From: Cacajao melanocephalus
Taxonomy: Eukaryota > Chordata > Mammalia > Primates > Pitheciidae
Direction: 5' to 3'
NCBI GenBank assembly: GCA_963573385.1
Contig: CAUYLG010022223.1
Coordinates: 1-64,000 of the forward strand
DNA length: 64,000 nt
Of the stretch, positions 60,886 to 64,000 are shown in pieces. The notes beneath the pieces are model-generated. The model worked only from the letters and a program-made list of their open reading frames with translations. It did no database searches and was not told the origin of the DNA. The first letter of the stretch is position 1; each line of letters opens with the position of its first letter. Position numbers and translations under genes: made by a program.

Positions 60886-61299
60886 AGAGTCTACAGCATG
60901 CCTTAAAACTATTGTTTGAAGTGAATTTTTACATTTGGCAGTTAAATTAATATTTTAAAAATACAGTGAACAAAGGTAACTAAGTGGTATGTTAATAATA
61001 ACCAAATTATTTAATGTGGCTAGGTGAAGAATAATAGAGAATTTAACAAATCAATGCAGAAAAGACAAGCAGCTCAACAGAAAGTTAGAAAAACTTATGT
61101 ATAGCCAATTCATGGAAGAAGAGTAATTGTTGAAAAATATATAAGAAAGATATTTAATATTGTAATAATCAGATATCTAGCTAGAATCAAAACACTTTTG
61201 TAATCAAGTGATTGGCAAAATAGAAGAGGTGGATGACATCTAGCTTTCATGAAGGTGTGTTTGACTACATTTTTCAAAAGGTAAAATGCCTTCTCACGT
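60886..61299. other. Unassigned AT-rich sequence
   Basis: No repeat or exon recognised. Confidence 0.5.
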
Positions 61300-61850
61300 G
61301 GTGGACAATTTTTAGGAAATCTCTCCTACAGTAATATTTCTGTAAGCTCACAAAAACTTTTCTGCAAGCCTATTTAGTGCAACAGTGTTTGAAAGAGTGA
61401 AAAATTAGGAACTACCTGAATGTCCAGTGACCATGGAATGGTTAATTAGATTATGAAGCATACATGCAGCTGTTTAAAATGAGCAATATATAATCCCATC
61501 AATGTCTAAAACAGCATCAATCCAAAAAGCAAATTAAACAATACAATAACACTAATGTGACTCAATGCATACATTAAAAATGATAAATGCAAAAACATGA
61601 ATAGCTACCCAGATGCATATAAACACAAATGCACAGAAAAACACCTGGAAAGATAAACATCAAACTATTCATAATTGTTTCTTCTAGGGCAAGGGATAGG
61701 AACTGATGTTGGATTGCGGTGAAGGTTGCTGCAAAGAGCACTTTGTTCTTTATTTTCTCACACATACCTTTATATTTCTGAACAAACAATTATTAGTGAT
61801 GATAAAATTATGTACTCTTTGTGTAATTAACAAATAAAAGAAAGATACAT
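61300..61850 (+). repeat. Old L1 3' end (L1M class)
   Basis: Sense L1M: 'agtgcaacagtgtttgaaag', 'gaactacctgaatgtccagt', 'catggaatggttaattagat', 'acctggaaagataaacatca', 'agggcaagggataggaactg', and the terminal 'tatgtactctttgtgtaatt'. Confidence 0.7.
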
Positions 61851-62517
61851 TCCTTCCTTTATGGTAAATTATATAAAGTTTACAGTAGCACTAGCCATGA
61901 ACGAGAGCAAAACAAAACAACCCATATTCCCCACCCCATATTCTTTTCCCAATGGCTTTCTGACAGAAGTTAGTTAAGTGAATTCAATCTTTAAAACAAA
62001 GGTGATGAGAAGCAAATCATTTATGTATATAAGCCAATGATTATGAACCAGTTTTGTTAATTAGTTACTTATATAAAATGACCGCAATAATTATTAAGTT
62101 GGCAATATAATTGATAAAAACTTTAATTTACCACAATTGAGAAGATTCTATTAAGTCATTGTGGAAAATAAAGATTATAACACAAAAATAATGGCATCCT
62201 TCTCACATTGGAGGATGTTAATATCATGAATAGACAAAAAGATTTAAAGACACATTCTTATTTTACAAATATTTGTATCTGAATCTACCAAATGTACTCT
62301 CTGCATTAATCAAATTAAAGCTGGTCAAAATTCCACAAGGCATGGTAAACCACATCCCTAACACAACCAAAAGATTGGCATCAGCTATTGCTTAAGGTAC
62401 CTGTGAGTACCAACTAGGCAGAGGAAAAATTTAAGTGTATCCTACATGTTTTTAATCTAGGACAAGGGCCTCCGATAATTTTCCTAGGAAAGAGATATAA
62501 TTGGATGGGTTGTATGG
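61851..62517. other. Unassigned AT-rich sequence
   Basis: No repeat or exon recognised. Confidence 0.5.
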
Positions 62518-62522
62518 ACCAT

Positions 62523-62885
62523 TGTATCAGTCCATTTTCACACTGCTGATAAAGATATATTTGAGACTGGGTAATTTATCAAGGAAAAGAGGTTTAATGG
62601 ACTCACAGTTCCACATGGCTGGGGAGGCCTCACAGTCATGGTGGAAAACAAAAGGCACTTCTTATATGGTGGCAGGCAAAGAGAGAATGAGAACCAAGTG
62701 AAAGGGGTTTCCCCTTATAAAACCACCAAATCTCACGAGACTTATTCACTACTATGAGAAAAGTAGGGGGGAAACTGCTCCCATGATTCAATTATTTCCC
62801 ATTGGGTCTCTCTCACAGCATGTGGGAATTATGGGAGCTACAATTCAAGAGGAGATATCGGTGGAGATACAGCCAAACCATATCA
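62523..62885 (-). mobile_element. MaLR solo LTR (MST-like) with perfect 5-bp duplication
   Basis: An antisense 363-bp LTR, 'tgtatcagtccattttcaca' to 'atacagccaaaccatatca', with 'catggctggggaggcctcac' and 'ttcaattatttcccattggg'. The pentamer ACCAT lies directly on both sides (62518-62522 and 62886-62890). Solo LTR. Confidence 0.96.
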
Positions 62886-63033
62886 ACCATTAACATATAA
62901 ATTGGTTGTAGTGGCCATAAAAATATGTGACCATCTTCATGCTCAGAAACTTCAGTGAATCAAAATGGTTTCTGTAATAACCAAGCAAAGATTCATTTCA
63001 TAGATACATCTACTGTGAGTCCACTGAGATGTA

Positions 63034-63058
63034 TGTGTGTGTGTGTGTGTGTGTGTGT
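63034..63058 (+). repeat. (TG)n microsatellite
   Basis: About 12 TG units. Confidence 0.96.
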
Positions 63059-63488
63059 CTATTAGTGTGGGGTATTGGGAGCCTACACATTTATACACAA
63101 AGAATTGAGCCCTTCTGCTGGGTTAAAAAGGAGTTTCCCTAGGGTGACCAATGATCTCGGTCAGGAAGAGACTGAAGGGTTTCCAGGGATGCAGGATGTT
63201 TCCAAAGTCTCTGGCAAGCCAAGACAGATGGTTACCCGAGCCCCTCAACCTTTCCTTGCCTTAGCTACACATTGAAAGTCCTTGCTCCTACCAGTAAACA
63301 TTTAATGGTTGAGCTCTGAATCATCCCTATTTAAACATCAAGTCTGTGATTCTCTGTTAACCAAATACTCACACATTGTGAACCATGTGCATACTGTATA
63401 ATTATGGTAAACATTGTAAAGTGACTTCTCACTTTGATTTTCATGATCTACTTTGGTCCCCATGTACAATGAAGTGATCTTGCTCAAT

Positions 63489-63514
63489 GAGAGAGAGAGA
63501 GAGAGAGAGAGAGA
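63489..63514 (+). repeat. (GA)n microsatellite
   Basis: Thirteen GA units. Confidence 0.97.
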
Positions 63515-63846
63515 CAGCAGACAGAGTGTGCCTGTGGGCTATGCAAGTTAACATGGTTCCATGGGCTATCTTTTGCCCTGATAATATTGAAGAAAAATGT
63601 GAGACTGGAGCATCTACCTAATTAGGTAGCTTGTGTGATATGTTTGTATAAACAATGCTTAATCTTATGTATGTGTGTAAAGAAGTCATATTTTCTGAGG
63701 GAAATGATTGTTGCTTATGCTATAACAAATATACTTTGGAAGTGAATGAACTCTTCCAGAGAAATAGATACATGGTGATAACTATTGTTTTGGTTTGATG
63801 TATACTATAAGCATTTTTCAAAAGAAATGCTGCAGCTTCCATATGC

Positions 63847-64000
63847 TTTTTTTCTTTTTTTCTTTTTCTTTTTTTTTTTTTTTTTGAGACAGAGTTTTGC
63901 TCTTATTGCCCAGGCTGGAGTACAGTGGTGTGATCTTATAACTCACTGCAACCTCTGCCTCCTGGGTTCAAGTGATCCTCCTGCCTCAGCCTCCCGAATA
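63847..64000 (-). mobile_element. Alu, partial (runs off the window)
   Basis: A T/C-rich tail at 63847-63885, then 'gagacagagttttgctctta' onward through the right-arm region to the window end. It is the 3' half of an antisense Alu. Confidence 0.95.

Larger units (their letters stand above)
62891..63846. other. Unassigned sequence with two microsatellites
   Basis: (TG)n at 63034-63058 and (GA)n at 63489-63514. The 66-codon frame at 63075-63275 has no recognisable domain. Confidence 0.6.

Overview
The window is primate, almost certainly human, nuclear DNA from an AT-rich, gene-poor region. The evidence is its repeat content: about eighteen Alu or Alu-monomer copies on both strands, primate-age L1 ends, a MADE1 (Hsmar1-derived) mini-element, MaLR-type LTRs (THE1/MST/MLT1), Tigger-like DNA transposons, and a background of old mammalian MIR, L2 and MER5 copies. 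I found no convincing host protein-coding exon, tRNA, rRNA, snRNA, CRISPR array or bacterial-style operon. The longer open frames fall in repeats or in low-complexity AT-rich sequence. It is best read as intergenic or deep intronic sequence.

Layout. 1-1211 is the 5' end of an L1 on the minus strand (5' UTR plus the first 95 codons of ORF1, cut by the window edge). 1.2-5 kb is mostly unassigned, with a MIR split by MADE1 and an L2 carrying a TG tract and an Alu. 6-9.4 kb holds MIR, Alus and an L2. 9.4-16 kb is mostly unassigned apart from MIR and L2. 16-20.3 kb has an L2, a solo ERV1-type LTR and three Alus. 21-28.4 kb has L2, MER5, old L1 pieces, Alus, microsatellites and a MaLR-type LTR. 30-35.7 kb has L1 3' ends (one with an ORF2 C-terminal relic and a clear target-site duplication), an Alu in an L1 tail, L2 and three MIRs. 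36.5-38.3 kb holds two nearly adjacent DNA transposons. 38.9-46.5 kb is dense with LTRs, L2, Alus and an old L1 whose 5' and 3' ends are joined without ORFs. 47-53.3 kb holds Alus, L2, a 62-bp tandem duplication and an MLT1 LTR carrying a palindromic mini-transposon. 55.5-59.1 kb has an MLT1 LTR and a nested series (L2, then L1, then Tigger). 60.5-64 kb holds Alus, an L1 3' end, a solo MaLR LTR with perfect 5-bp duplications, and microsatellites.

There is no gene network to describe. What the window offers is insertion history: several nestings give relative ages (MADE1 in MIR; palindromic element in MLT1; Alu and LTR in L1; Tigger in L1 in L2; Alu in an L1 tail), and many copies keep readable target-site duplications. 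I did not find an undescribed biological system. Subfamily names are from memory of consensus features, not a database search, so boundaries of old repeats are approximate.
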